A DNA stretch of 64,000 nucleotides from Rhizobium leguminosarum (GCF_001679785.1 NZ_CP016288.1:124001-188000), one strand, 5' to 3'; positions 51,432 through 60,700 are shown, counted from the first letter of the stretch. The notes: generated by a model not told the origin, from the letters alone. Translations and numbers: made by a program.

Positions 51432-51718
51432 ATCGCGTCCCTGGCAAAGTAGGCTGCGGCCTTTTTTAGGATATCGCGCTCTGCCTTCAGCTTTGCGACT
51501 TCACGACGGAGCCGCTCGATCTCAAGCTGCTCCGGCTTCATTTGCCCTTTTCCAGGAAAGGATTGGCTGGGATCGTCGCCGTATTCCCGAACCCATTTGC
51601 GCAACACATTCTCGTGGACATCAAGATCACGGGCAGCCTGCGCAACGGCAACCCCACGCTCCCTGACCAGCTTCACCGCCTCAAGCTTGTACTCGCGGCT
51701 GAATATTCGTCTTTGCAT
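51428..51718 (-). CDS. IS3-family transposase, OrfA
   Basis: The 96-aa protein has the transposase-8 helix-turn-helix (FSREYKLEAVKLVRERGVAV, AQAARDLDVHENVLRKWV) and a leucine-zipper segment (LEIERLRREVAKLKAERDIL). The coding sequence CTAAAAAAGGCC near its end is a typical slippery site for making the OrfAB fusion. It overlaps orfB by four bases. Confidence 0.95.
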   Translation of the reverse strand: MQRRIFSREYKLEAVKLVRERGVAVAQAARDLDVHENVLRKWVREYGDDPSQSFPGKGQMKPEQLEIERLRREVAKLKAERDILKKAAAYFARDAI

Positions 51719-51847
51719 TCATGCTCTCCGGTTTCAGGAGGAACACCTTAACCTCGTGTCCATGAAACCGGCAGCAGGCCAGTATTCTGCGACGTTGCAA
51801 AAGTCGGGAAACAAGTATCGTTTTAATCGGGAGTTTTGCGAATACAG

Positions 51848-52081
51848 ATGTAGATCATTTTTCGCCCTCTTGCCCGCGATGATCTCCGTGACCTGCGCAC
51901 ATGGTTTGAGGATGCGGAGCTATCGCGCCGGCTGTCATTCCCGACCGATGAATGGTTTGCCTATGTGACGGCTGGGGCGGCTGCCTGCTGCTGGGTGGCA
52001 CTGGACGCCGGCAGAACCATTGCCGTAGTGCAGGTTGATCGGGATGATTCGGGGCGAGGCTATCTTGACCTTGCCGTGTGA
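51848..52081 (+). pseudogene. N-terminal remnant of a GNAT acetyltransferase
   Basis: The codons after an ATG-TAG at 51848 read IIFRPLARDDLRDLRTWFED, then WFAYVTAG, CCWVALDAGRTIAVVQVDRD and GYLDLAV before TGA at 52079. This is the first half of a GNAT-like N-acetyltransferase. The TAG in codon 2 may come from CAG, and the acetyl-CoA-binding half is missing. The fragment starts 66 bp from the IS3-family element, which may have removed its promoter. Confidence 0.6.
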
Positions 52082-52168
52082 GGCGTTTGCGCAAGTGGGC
52101 ATGCGTCCTCTCTGATCGTCAAAGGTGGCCAACCGCAACGCCAGCGCGATCAGAGTCAGCGTTCTGCG

Positions 52169-52431
52169 TTGCCTAAGACCAATCCGCGGCTTCCTTCCCA
52201 CGTTCGCAAAGCCTTTAGGGAATTCGAGCTTAGGTCCACCGTCCCAGATTCCCGGGCCCCTTTATCGACTCAGCTGACATCAGTCCTGAAACTCCGCCCG
52301 GAATCGAATACCGGCAGCTCGCCCGCGACATTATCCAGAGCCAAGACTGGAAATCTCTGCCGCCGAAATCAGGCAGGGCAAGAAGCCGCGCAATCGGTAG
52401 GTTGATGCTCCGTGCTCTCAACGACGGATGA
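52169..52431 (+). pseudogene. degenerate short gene, frameshifted
   Basis: A first frame (MPKTNPRLPSHVRKAFREFE, then LRSTVPDSRAP) continues one frame over as FIDSADISPETPPGIEYRQL, ARDIIQSQDWKSLPPKSGRA and IGRLMLRALNDG with a stop at 52431. The two parts look like one protein with a shift near 52262. The end overlaps the convergent serine recombinase gene by 14 nt. The family is not recognised and the join is my inference. Confidence 0.35.
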
Positions 52432-53335
52432 GACCGAACCGATGCGCCTCATCCAGCAGGTCACGGACAGATGATGGCTGCCATTTGCGTCCGCCGCGCG
52501 CCGGGCGCTCTCCCATCTGATCCAGTTGGCTGGCAATGTCGCGCAGCGACAGGCCGGGATCGGCAATGGCAATCGCTGCAACGAGCTTCATCAGATGATC
52601 TTCTGGCGCGCGGCGCGGCGAGCGCACCAGTAACTCGGGCTCGGCCAACTTCTCCCGCACCATGCGATGCACGGCGCGACGTAGCCTTTCCACCGTCCAG
52701 TCATGGCCTCGACGGTTGAGAACCCGCACGACATTGTCCCAGCTATGCTTTGGGCGAAGTTGCCGAACGGTGGGGAGCCAGGTTTGGGCAGAGGAAATCA
52801 GTTCATCGAGATAGAGTTTTTCCCGGGCCTTCGACACCGCCTTGATCGCTTCCGGTCGCCGCTCCCGAAGGCCTGGATTGCCTGGCAGCTTGCCGCGGGC
52901 CTTTGCTGCCTTGATGCCGGCCCTGGTTCGCTCAGCGATCAACGCTCGCTCGAGCTGCGCGACGGCACCAAGGACCTGGAGAGAAAACATCCCCTGGGGC
53001 GTGGACGTATCGATCGGATCGCGGATCGACCTGAAATGAACGCCGCGGTCTTCGAGATCCTCGATCACCTGCAGGAGGTGGCTGACCGACCGGGCCAGCC
53101 GATCAAGGCGGACTACGACGAGGATGTCGCCAGCAGTGAGCTCTCCGAGCAGTCTCGTCAGAACCGGCCGCGCTCGTGATGCGCCGGAGCCGTGCTCCTG
53201 AAAAATTCGTTCGCAGCCGACGGCGCGCAGCTCGTCCATCTGAGCGTCATGAACCTGATCTTCGGTCGAGACGCGTGCGTAGCCGATAAGGCGCTTCAGA
53301 GCTGGCGATGGATTGGCGGCTTGTCGTTTTGCCAT
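52418..53335 (-). CDS. serine recombinase (resolvase/invertase family)
   Basis: The 305-aa protein has the resolvase catalytic domain with LIGYARVSTEDQ (Ser23), GDILVVVRLDRLARS (Arg motif) and FSLQVLGAVAQLERALIAERT. A longer C-terminal part holds two helix-turn-helix-like stretches (WDNVVRVLNRRGHDWTVERLRRAV and LSLRDIASQLDQMG). That is larger than Tn3 resolvases and smaller than large serine integrases. It may resolve or invert DNA of the neighbouring element; no res site was identified. Confidence 0.9.
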   Translation of the reverse strand: MAKRQAANPSPALKRLIGYARVSTEDQVHDAQMDELRAVGCERIFQEHGSGASRARPVLTRLLGELTAGDILVVVRLDRLARSVSHLLQVIEDLEDRGVHFRSIRDPIDTSTPQGMFSLQVLGAVAQLERALIAERTRAGIKAAKARGKLPGNPGLRERRPEAIKAVSKAREKLYLDELISSAQTWLPTVRQLRPKHSWDNVVRVLNRRGHDWTVERLRRAVHRMVREKLAEPELLVRSPRRAPEDHLMKLVAAIAIADPGLSLRDIASQLDQMGERPARGGRKWQPSSVRDLLDEAHRFGLIRR

Positions 53336-53741
53336 ATGTTTTTTCGGGCTTTTTGTGGTGCTTTGTACAGATAATGGATGCGTGAGAAAACGACCAGATG
53401 CAAGCGTGTTTTAGAGGATAAATGGAGCCCCACCAGACTCAATACGCAGTGCAGAATGAGCGTGGGTCTCCGGGAGCTGCAAAACGTGCGCAGGCGGCGC
53501 TCTGCGGCGAAAATGCCAGAAAATAAGGAGATCGGAGGAGGGGAGGGCCATGAAAGCCCGTTAGAGCGAGAGGACCACGGAGAATTCTACGCTCATCGGC
53601 AGGGGAGGGCTGCTCTAAACGGCCTCAAGAGCGAAGACTGTTCCGCCGAACCTCGCCGAAATTTACGAAAAAGGCCGGAAAACCAAGCGTTTCCCGTCGT
53701 CCAGGACGACGGACATTGCTGATTTGCGGCTCCAGATCAAC
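53336..53741. other. intergenic region, no gene seen
   Basis: No supported gene. The left end should hold the promoter of the serine recombinase; the right end borders the dyad recombination-site candidate at 53742. Confidence 0.5.
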
Positions 53742-53772
53742 AACCATCGATAAACGTTTGTTATCGATGGTT
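53742..53772. other. dif-like recombination site candidate, site 1
   Basis: Perfect 12-bp arms AACCATCGATAA and TTATCGATGGTT flank the 7-bp spacer ACGTTTG. The layout, inner ends ATAA/TTAT with a 6-8 bp spacer, is that of Xer/dif-type tyrosine recombinase core sites. It is 110 bp beyond the stop of the tyrosine recombinase gene. Confidence 0.65.
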
Positions 53773-53881
53773 AGAGCACCAATGTGGCTTTTACTTCCCG
53801 ATTTCAATTGAAGCGCTAAGCCTAAAACTTGGCACCCAATTTTTGACCTAACGGCTTCACGCCGGGCAGGGGAGGGGCCCG

Positions 53882-55039
53882 TCAAAGTCCGGATGCCTTG
53901 GTCAGATTCACCCGGAACCGGTCCCGCCGCCGCTGATATTTTCGGGTCATCTCGGCAGACGCGTGGCCCAGCTGCTTCTGCACGTAGCGTTCGTCGACTT
54001 CAGCGGAGGAGGCAAGCCCGGCCCGCAGCGAGTGGCCTGAGAACTTTTCCGCACGCTCGGTCTCGGTAAGGTCGGGGCGCACGCCGGCAGCCAGGGCCGC
54101 CTTCTTGACCAGGCGCGCCACTTCCTGATCGAGCAGCCGGTCGGGGCCGACATCCTTGCCTTGACCGGTGACCCGCCGAAAGAGGGGGCCGTGCGCAATC
54201 CTTGCAAGGTTGAGCCACGTCTGCAGCGCGACGACGGGGCAGGTGGCGTCCGAGGAGCCGCGACCGATTTCCACTTCGCGCCAACCGCGTTTTCCCCGGA
54301 CCGTGACGACCATGCCCTTGTCGAGGATCTCGATCCAGCCACGGCTGTCCTCCGTCTGGTCGCGGCCGACATCGAGCCCGACGATCTCGGAGCGCCGCAG
54401 CCCGCCGGCAAAGCCGATCAGCAGCATCGCCCGATCGCGCAGGCCCCGCAAGGTGCCGCGGGGGAGCGTTTCCAGCATGGCGATCAGGTGTTCGGGCAGC
54501 ACGGCTTCCTTCTGCCGGGGAGGAGCGGCATGGGTGTTGCGGATGCCGGCAAGCACTGTGGCGATATGGCGATCCTTGCGGTCCAGCGGCGTGCCACGCT
54601 GGGCATAGTTCCAGGTGATCGCAGACAGCCGCCTCTCGATCGTCGTCACCGAATTCGGCTTGCGGCCGGCGATTGCCGCACCCGAGGCGGTGACTGCGTC
54701 ACTGCCACCGGCACAGGCGGTGATGTAGAGACCGACGGTTTGCGGGTTGGGCGGCAGGATCTCCAGCCCTTGGCGGCGGCACCATCCGGAAAAATGCTTC
54801 CAATCGGAGGCATAGGCCTTGCGGGTGTTGGCGGAGCTGGCCGCCTCGACATAGCCGCGGGCACGGTCGGTGAGATCCTGCAGATGGGCCGGCATGCCTG
54901 CGTCGGCATCCGGAAGAGGGGAGGGGAGACCGGCCGACGCCTGCGGCGCGGAAATGTCACCGTCGGCGGCCGTGCTGAGAGACGGAGCAGAGCTCGCCTC
55001 GGCGTGAATTTCGCTGTTTTGCTCGATGATTTGCGTCAT
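53882..55039 (-). CDS. tyrosine recombinase, 385 aa
   Basis: An acidic, disordered N-terminus (1-50) is followed by a SAM-like core-binding domain (ANTRKAYASDWKHFSGWCRR) and the catalytic domain. The active-site set is visible: Arg215 in AGGLRRSEI, Lys in the beta-hairpin (DKGMVVTVRGKR), His336 and Arg339 in GHSLRAG, His359 in QLGHAS and Tyr368 in TRKYQRR. Two matching dyad sites bracket the gene. With the DUF1403 and ScpB-like genes across the divergent promoter it forms a module seen on rhizobial plasmids, probably for multimer resolution or integration. Confidence 0.95.
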   Translation of the reverse strand: MTQIIEQNSEIHAEASSAPSLSTAADGDISAPQASAGLPSPLPDADAGMPAHLQDLTDRARGYVEAASSANTRKAYASDWKHFSGWCRRQGLEILPPNPQTVGLYITACAGGSDAVTASGAAIAGRKPNSVTTIERRLSAITWNYAQRGTPLDRKDRHIATVLAGIRNTHAAPPRQKEAVLPEHLIAMLETLPRGTLRGLRDRAMLLIGFAGGLRRSEIVGLDVGRDQTEDSRGWIEILDKGMVVTVRGKRGWREVEIGRGSSDATCPVVALQTWLNLARIAHGPLFRRVTGQGKDVGPDRLLDQEVARLVKKAALAAGVRPDLTETERAEKFSGHSLRAGLASSAEVDERYVQKQLGHASAEMTRKYQRRRDRFRVNLTKASGL

Positions 55040-55059
55040 TCTTCTATAATGACAGAAAT

Positions 55060-55084
55060 GAACGATAATGGAAGTTTATCGTTC
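55060..55084. other. dif-like recombination site candidate, site 2
   Basis: Arms GAACGATAA and TTATCGTTC flank the 7-bp spacer TGGAAGT, sharing CGATAA-N7-TTATCG with site 1. It lies 20 bp upstream of the recombinase start codon, inside the divergent promoter. Binding here could also autoregulate the gene. Confidence 0.6.
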
Positions 55085-55163
55085 GTTTTTATGTATCGAC
55101 ATAGCGTGCAGTTATGAGAACATATACTCGCTTAAACCGCACACCTGATGTACACTCTGCCGC

Positions 55164-56117
55164 ATGGATTCGCTCGTCACGCCGTCACCGATAATCCCGA
55201 CCTGGCCGCCGCGCCTCCCCGAATGGGCAGTGGCGGGCGGGCGAGAGATGACGGAAGCGGGCGCCGCTTTCGCCTCTGGCATCGCATTGAAATCACTTGA
55301 CGATCTCGTGCGCTCCGAGCCGGCCTGGGCCGGCTGCTGGCGGTCCCGCCAAGCCCTGAAATGCGCTGTGGCCGCAGTGCGCCTGATGGGTCGTATCGAG
55401 GACGAGACGGCGCTCCGTGACGCTGTGCTCCTCATCGCGGCGGGCGACGATCCCGGCCCTGCCGGCAAGGTGTTTTCGGCCTACAAAAGGCTATCCGCGC
55501 GAAAACCCGGATTTTCGTCGAAGCTCGTTGCCGAATTGGCCGATTTTATGGAATTCGGCTGGGACGATCACCTCGCCGCCGCGGTCGAGCATGCCGGCGC
55601 CGCGCTGCAGTCCGGCCGCCCGGCGCCCTTCGCCGCAGCGGAGCTGATGACGAAGATTTATGCCGAGCGACCGGATGCTGAAGTGCTCGCCTGGGCGCTG
55701 GCCGACGTGCTGATCGCCGCGATGCTGAAATGGCCCTTTCCCCTGCCTCTGCTGATGACCGAACGTTATGGACCGGCGTTCCGGACGATCGGAGGGAGGG
55801 GACGGGTGCGGCCCGGCGATCAGGCCTTCCCGCGGGCCGTCTGCCTTGCCCTGGTCGACAGTGCCAGCACAGCGCTACGCTCCGCGTCGGAAATCGCCCG
55901 CCGGGCCGACCAGCTTCTTGCAGTCGCGCCGAAGCTGCGCACCAAGGGCGCCGAGGCCGTCATCCGCAAGCTGCTCGGTGAGGATGCCATGCCGGCATCC
56001 TCACCGAGCGCTGGTCTCTCCCGCTGGGCCAGCACGCGATTGTTCGAGCGGCTCGAAGGTTTTGGGGCGGTGCGCGAATTGTCCGGCCGTTCGTCCTTCC
56101 GGATTTACGGGTTGTGA
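55164..56117 (+). CDS. DUF1403-family protein, 317 aa
   Basis: The protein (start [20 protein letters not shown]) is helical, with [53 protein letters not shown] and [21 protein letters not shown], the pattern of DUF1403 proteins of rhizobial plasmids. The function is unknown. It is divergent from the tyrosine recombinase, and its stop is next to the ScpB-like start (TTGTGAGCATG), so both are one operon. A role in chromosome or plasmid segregation is suggested by the partner. Confidence 0.85.
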   Translation: MDSLVTPSPIIPTWPPRLPEWAVAGGREMTEAGAAFASGIALKSLDDLVRSEPAWAGCWRSRQALKCAVAAVRLMGRIEDETALRDAVLLIAAGDDPGPAGKVFSAYKRLSARKPGFSSKLVAELADFMEFGWDDHLAAAVEHAGAALQSGRPAPFAAAELMTKIYAERPDAEVLAWALADVLIAAMLKWPFPLPLLMTERYGPAFRTIGGRGRVRPGDQAFPRAVCLALVDSASTALRSASEIARRADQLLAVAPKLRTKGAEAVIRKLLGEDAMPASSPSAGLSRWASTRLFERLEGFGAVRELSGRSSFRIYGL

Positions 56118-56119
56118 GC

Positions 56120-56809
56120 ATGGCGGGACAGAGCGCAGCAAAAACCAGGCGCCGGCGGGACAAGGATCCACAACACGAGCTGCTGTTCGACCGCGAGCTG
56201 GAGGATCTTCCGGCGGAATTGCGCTGGCGCGAATGGATGCTGCGGGTCGAGGCAGTGGTCTTTGCCTCCGCCGAGCCGGTGACCCGCGAGACATTGGCGC
56301 GAGTGGTCGGTAAAGATTGCAGCATCGATCTGCTCATTGATGATCTGCGCGAGGAACTCAGTTCCCGGCCGTATGAACTGGTGTCGGTCGCCGACGGCTG
56401 GCAGCATCGGACCCGGGTGCGGTTTTCAGAGACGATCCGCGCCTCGTCGGCGCCAACGCGGGGAGGCGCGGCGCCACTGTCGGAATTCGAGGCGATGGTG
56501 CTGATGGCGGTGGGATACTTTCAGCCAGTCACGCGGGCAGAACTGTCGAAGATCTTCGGCAAGGAAGTATCACGCGACACGATAGGAGCCTTGCGAGGGG
56601 CGGGTTTTATCGCATCTGGCCCCCGCAGTCCGACGCCCGGTGCGCCGTACACCTATGTGACCACGAAGCATTTCCTCTCCGCTTTTGGCATGGAGACGCT
56701 GCGCGATCTGCCTGACCTGGAGCGATTGGAGGATGCCGGTCTGCTCAGCCGGCAGGCGCTTGAGGAGACCGCCACCGGTACGCCCGAGAGTGATGCTCTG
56801 GAGGAGTGA
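56120..56809 (+). CDS. ScpB-like protein, plasmid encoded
   Basis: ATG 56120 (MAGQSAAKTRRRRDKDPQHE) is used; a GTG two codons earlier overlaps the previous stop. The 229-aa protein has two winged-helix units as in ScpB: WMLRVEAVVFASAEPVTRETLARVVG and SEFEAMVLMAVGYFQPVTRAELSKIFGKEVSRDTIGAL. ScpB is a subunit of the SMC condensin-like complex. A plasmid copy might link replicon folding to site-specific recombination. No SMC or ScpA gene is in the window. Confidence 0.82.
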   Translation: MAGQSAAKTRRRRDKDPQHELLFDRELEDLPAELRWREWMLRVEAVVFASAEPVTRETLARVVGKDCSIDLLIDDLREELSSRPYELVSVADGWQHRTRVRFSETIRASSAPTRGGAAPLSEFEAMVLMAVGYFQPVTRAELSKIFGKEVSRDTIGALRGAGFIASGPRSPTPGAPYTYVTTKHFLSAFGMETLRDLPDLERLEDAGLLSRQALEETATGTPESDALEE

Positions 56810-56828
56810 AGATGCTCTGCAAGCTTCG

Positions 56829-57875
56829 TTACGTTCCAATCAGTTCCTGCACCAGGCGACGGCCGGGACCTGGGCTCGTTCTGGCATAGGCGCCGAGCAA
56901 GTCCAGAAGCTCTATTCCCGATTCATTGCGCTCTGATACCATCGGCCGTCCTCTTCTTCGACCGAGCGCATTCGCAAGCAGCTCGGTCCAGGCAGAATGA
57001 TCATTCGTCGGTGGAATCAAACGCCGCAAACGGTGTTCCTTGCGGTCCTTTTCATCATCCGTCGCATAATCCACCGGCCATTCACTTGGGCTGGTGAGAC
57101 GTTCGGCGCAGTATGTCCGCGCCGCTGTCGACAGACTGGAGAGCATCATCGTTTTGTAGTAGCCGCCAGCAGCACTGGGCATGTTCAGCAGGCGACGAAT
57201 GAGCGCAGCGCCCAATGGAGAACGGCCAATTGCTTCCAGACTGCAGATGTTGTCGATGCATCGATCCAGCGCCCTCGTCGCTGGGCTGATGTACGGAACC
57301 GGTGCGCGGCGCAAGTCGTAGCCGCAGGCGACGCAATAGTGTTGCGGCACGAGTCCGGCCTGGTCAAAAACCGTAATGCGGCCATTGCAGGACGGACATC
57401 GGTCGCGCAACCTACAGCCATGCTGTGTGCATGAAACCCGTGTGGCCAGTCGCCATCGACGCCGAAAATATGGTTGCGCATCCTCAGCCAAACAGCGGCT
57501 GCAGAACTGCAGCCAAGCAGAACCATCGCGATGCCCGTTGCAGCGCAGCGGCAACAGAAGTTGCCCCGGCAGATCTCGCGACAACGTCATTACGGCGAGC
57601 TGATCGGGGGCGACACCTGTTTTGGTGTACAGCAGGTTTGCGATGTCGGCCGGGAGCTTTAGATCGAGGGCTGCCGACCACATTCCTGGATTAAGCCCGA
57701 GCACACGAACGAAGGCTTTCGGGGGGACCCCATTGGCGTAGGCAAGCCGATGCAGCCAGCTCGACAGTAATTCCTCCGGCTGCGGCATCACCGTGACCGG
57801 CCACCGGTCAGCAACGACGTTATGATACCGTTCGCGAATGCTGATTGTCGGCGCGTGCGCGTCGACCGTTCTCAT
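56829..57875 (-). CDS. tniQ: TniQ transposition protein
   Basis: The 348-aa protein has the TniQ domain (PEELLSSWLHRLAYANGVPP) and zinc-binding Cys/His pairs (FCSRCLAEDA, SCTQHGCRLRDRCPSCNG and HYCVACGYD). TniQ/TnsD proteins guide target choice in Tn7- and Tn402-like transposons. The start ATG 57875 overlaps the end of tniB by four bases. The C-terminal half is variable and looks complete. Confidence 0.92.
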   Translation of the reverse strand: MRTVDAHAPTISIRERYHNVVADRWPVTVMPQPEELLSSWLHRLAYANGVPPKAFVRVLGLNPGMWSAALDLKLPADIANLLYTKTGVAPDQLAVMTLSRDLPGQLLLPLRCNGHRDGSAWLQFCSRCLAEDAQPYFRRRWRLATRVSCTQHGCRLRDRCPSCNGRITVFDQAGLVPQHYCVACGYDLRRAPVPYISPATRALDRCIDNICSLEAIGRSPLGAALIRRLLNMPSAAGGYYKTMMLSSLSTAARTYCAERLTSPSEWPVDYATDDEKDRKEHRLRRLIPPTNDHSAWTELLANALGRRRGRPMVSERNESGIELLDLLGAYARTSPGPGRRLVQELIGT

Positions 57876-58749
57876 AGAAGGCTCTCACGCAGGGCCGAGT
57901 TGCGCCGTTGCGAGATCGGCACGTAGCGCAGCTCGCTGATGCTGGCTTTGCTGATGCGCTCGCTCCCTGATCTGACCGCGGCGATGGCAGCTTTGGTGAC
58001 GACGGTGATAATTTCGCCGATCAAGCCTTCAGAGAGATCGAATATCCGCCGCGCCAATGCTTCGTTCGACAAATCTGAGCTCTTTGCGAGCGGCAAAGCG
58101 GCTTCGAGGCTGTCGAGCAACATGAGATAGCTCTCGGCATATTGCCACCGGGGGACTGCCACCAGGTCGAAGCGGCTCGCCATCTCGCTGGTCGCGTTGA
58201 TGAAGTCGCAGACGGCTACCTCTCCGATCAACACCGGCGAGATGTCGTACTGGCGGCCAATCCGCCGCAGGAAAGCGAAGACGGCTTCGACGTCGCAGGC
58301 CCGGCCCGTAACGCATTGTGAAACTCGTCGAAAATCAGCACCCTCGGCTTTAGGATGGACAGCAAGTGGTCGAGCTGCTCTGCCTTGCGGCGAAGATCCC
58401 ATATCTCTCCGCCTGGAGCGCGCAGCGCCTGCAGAATGCTGGCATAGAAATGGCCGAGGCCGGCGCCTTCGCGTGTCTGGACCATCCATACTTTTTGCTC
58501 GGGTCCGGTTCTCAGGTGCTCAACAGCGAACCGCTCGGCGATCATCGTCTTGCCGTTGGCGTAGGGACCGACCAACATCAGCCCCTGGGTTCGCAAAGAC
58601 GGCGGTCGTTCCAAGAGTTCGGCCAGCCGCCGATGGCTATCCTGGGCGATATGATGCCCGATCCACCGTGGCGCCCGGATATAAGCAATTCTCTCGTCTT
58701 GATCACGGTCAAGATACGGCCGGACATGCTCGAGCAAATGATCCGCCAT
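57872..58749 (-). pseudogene. tniB: TniB ATPase gene with a one-base frameshift
   Basis: The N-terminal half (ATG 58749, MADHLLEHVRPYLDRDQDER) has the AAA ATPase motifs GLMLVGPYANGKTMIAERF and RVLIFDEFHNALR. The C-terminal half (GRACDVEAVFAFLRRIGRQY, PVLIGEVAVCDFINATSEM, ASRFDLVAVPRW) is in the next frame. One G added to the run CGGGCC near 58305 joins them as FHNALRGRACDVEA. TniB is needed for transposition with TniA, so the transposon is probably stuck unless the shift is a sequencing error or is bypassed. Confidence 0.8.
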
Positions 58750-58751
58750 GG

Positions 58752-60404
58752 CTACCAATCCTCCACCGGCATCCGGTTCTTCTGGCGCGGGGGATGTGAT
58801 GTGGGAGGAGGCGCCGGCGGCTGCATGACCGCATAGGGCTTTTCCGCCGCAGCGGCATAGGCATTGCGCACGGTGTCGCGCAGCCGGCGCTTCGAAGACT
58901 TTGCAGTATCCGCTATGGCTGTGATCTCGCGGCGAAACGCCACCTTCTCGACATTTGAGCGTTGATTGATCGCGCGCCGACGGGCGCGCTCTGCCGCGTG
59001 TTCCCATAACGTCAGCGGCATCGGCTGACCGTCGCGTCGTTCGACCGGCCGAAACCGACGGGTTTCCGGGTCGCGGATGTAGATATGACTGATGTCGCGG
59101 GGATCGTATCGCACCTCGAGCTTTTCGATCCGGTCACGCTCGGGAACGAGGGTGCCCAGCCACGGCGAATAATAGTGTATAGCGAACATGCTGATGCCTT
59201 GCGGCGACAGTCGTCTTTCCGTCCCCGGCAGAAACGACAGCAGCACGCGCTGCGGATCATCGCCAAAGTCCGGCAGTTCGGCACTGTTCCGTTGCCATTC
59301 AGTCAGCGGCACCTTCAGGGTTTTGGAATTTTCCTGGAGATTGTGATCGATGACTGCGAGCGCGATACAACGCTCCAGATCGGCAAAGTTCAGGCAGGCG
59401 CGCCGCTTGGACGGATATTCGTCGCGGTGGGCGACCGAGCGTCCCGACGAACCGGGGTAGGTGGCGAGAACCGCATTGAGCTTTCCCAGCAGCCGCTCAA
59501 CCACCCCGCCTTGATGGACGCGGCCGCGATCGCGATAACGGATCCGGATCCCATAGTCGTCACAGCCGCGCTGGAAGGCGTATCCCTTGAACTCCATCGC
59601 CGAGTCCGTGACGAGCAGCCGTGGTCGACCGAACATCGGCCAGGCATGGTTGAGATTGCGGGCTTCGAGCCAGGCATCTTTCGGGCAGATCGCGTGGGCG
59701 AGACAAAGCGCGACGGACAGAACCGATGGCTTTTCCAACGTGAGGCAGAAGCCGAGAATGGATCGTGTCGCCACGTCGGTGATAATCGTCAAATAGGGGC
59801 GGCCGACGAACACACCGGCGCCGTCGACCACCTCCACGAAATTGATGTCGGTGGGCGTATGGTCGATTTGGCACGCGGCGAGTGGGTGCGGCGCGTGGAT
59901 GTAGCCGGGTCGTGGTTTTAGCCGCAGCAGGTGCTTTGGATTGGCTGATCGCTTCTTCGCGATCTCTTCAGGCGAAAACAACACCGGTATGCGCCGGGCT
60001 ACTGTCACATAAGACGGCACGGGAAGGCCAGCTTCCTCGCATCGCGCGCGGATCTCATCGACCACGGGAGCAAGTGGGGTCGGTTCGAGCGTCAGCCATC
60101 GCTCGCGGAGTGTCGTGCCGATGATTTCCTCCACCTGTTCCGGCAGCCGTTTGCGGCGACTGGCCGCGGCGCGAGGCAGCAAGGCGGTCACCGTGCGATC
60201 GGCGCGATAGCGCCTAAGGAGATTGTAGATTTGCCGTGTGGTCAGCCGCAGTTCAGCCGCGGCGCGTGTAAGGGCAACCTGTCTTGGGCCGCCGCCATCG
60301 ATGATCTTGTCCAATTCGCTGGCGACGCGACGTGCCATTGACCACTGCTCGTCTGAAGTCGGGCGCGCCGTCGGCAAGCTTCGATCGTGCAATCGGTTTG
60401 GCAA
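58752..60404 (-). CDS. tniA: TniA DDE transposase
   Basis: The frame starts at TTG 60404; ATG 60338 is a second choice. The helix-turn-helix region (RAAAELRLTTRQIYNLLRRY) is followed by the integrase core with Asp181 (ACQIDHTPTDI), Asp267 (LLVTDSAMEFKG) and Glu303 (QGGVVERLLGKLN), and the Mu-transposase C-terminal domain (LSFLPGTERRLSPQGISMF). It is the catalytic subunit of a Tn402/Tn5053-type element and follows the order tniA-tniB-tniQ. Confidence 0.94.
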   Translation of the reverse strand: MPNRLHDRSLPTARPTSDEQWSMARRVASELDKIIDGGGPRQVALTRAAAELRLTTRQIYNLLRRYRADRTVTALLPRAAASRRKRLPEQVEEIIGTTLRERWLTLEPTPLAPVVDEIRARCEEAGLPVPSYVTVARRIPVLFSPEEIAKKRSANPKHLLRLKPRPGYIHAPHPLAACQIDHTPTDINFVEVVDGAGVFVGRPYLTIITDVATRSILGFCLTLEKPSVLSVALCLAHAICPKDAWLEARNLNHAWPMFGRPRLLVTDSAMEFKGYAFQRGCDDYGIRIRYRDRGRVHQGGVVERLLGKLNAVLATYPGSSGRSVAHRDEYPSKRRACLNFADLERCIALAVIDHNLQENSKTLKVPLTEWQRNSAELPDFGDDPQRVLLSFLPGTERRLSPQGISMFAIHYYSPWLGTLVPERDRIEKLEVRYDPRDISHIYIRDPETRRFRPVERRDGQPMPLTLWEHAAERARRRAINQRSNVEKVAFRREITAIADTAKSSKRRLRDTVRNAYAAAAEKPYAVMQPPAPPPTSHPPRQKNRMPVEDW

Positions 60405-60700
60405 GGGTGCTTCATGAAATCGTTAGCGGAAAATCGAGGTCCATTTTACGCCCAAACCTAACGCGTGTATGACAATTTCCGATTTGAAATGAGAAAGTAA
60501 ATGCCCAGCGAAAGCGTTGCTGGTCCAGGAGCTCGGGCTTCGTGGCAGGGGAAGGTTCCGTATGTGGGGCGTTTTGTAAAGGTATGACGCAACAGTCTTA
60601 CCGCGTTCTGTAGAAGCGTCAGAGGCGGATGAGGATATTGGCTGGTGTAGATGCGGATATGCTAACATTTGCGACAAAATTGCCGACGCTGAAAAACAGA
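60405..60700. other. non-coding end region of the TniABQ element
   Basis: No gene. It contains TTGTCATACACGCGTTAGG read leftward from 60475, resembling the terminal motif TTGTCGCAAATGTTAGC (60661-60678), so it may hold transposase-binding repeats. Confidence 0.45.

Larger units (their letters stand above)
50540..51781 (-). mobile_element. IS3-family insertion sequence, complete
   Basis: The 1242-bp element has long terminal inverted repeats starting TGGCCTGCTGCCGGTTT and continuing through GGACACGAGGTTAAG, with about three mismatches in 35 bp. A 3-bp GTA on both sides is the target duplication. It carries the usual two overlapping transposase frames. Both are intact, so the element may be active. 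Confidence 0.92.
56829..60676 (-). mobile_element. TniABQ transposon (Tn402/Tn5053-like), left end not found
   Basis: The genes tniA, tniB and tniQ are contiguous. A right end is suggested by TGTCGCAAATGTTAGC read leftward from 60676, as elements of this type begin with TGTC-like ends and inner repeats. I could not find a matching left end next to tniQ, where the ScpB-like gene stops only 20 bp away. The left border may be farther left or lost. Confidence 0.55.

Noticed and set aside
53742..53772. Terminator of the tyrosine recombinase gene
   Set aside because: The dyad has no U-tract on either strand and its inner ends fit a recombinase core site better; a terminator role is not excluded.
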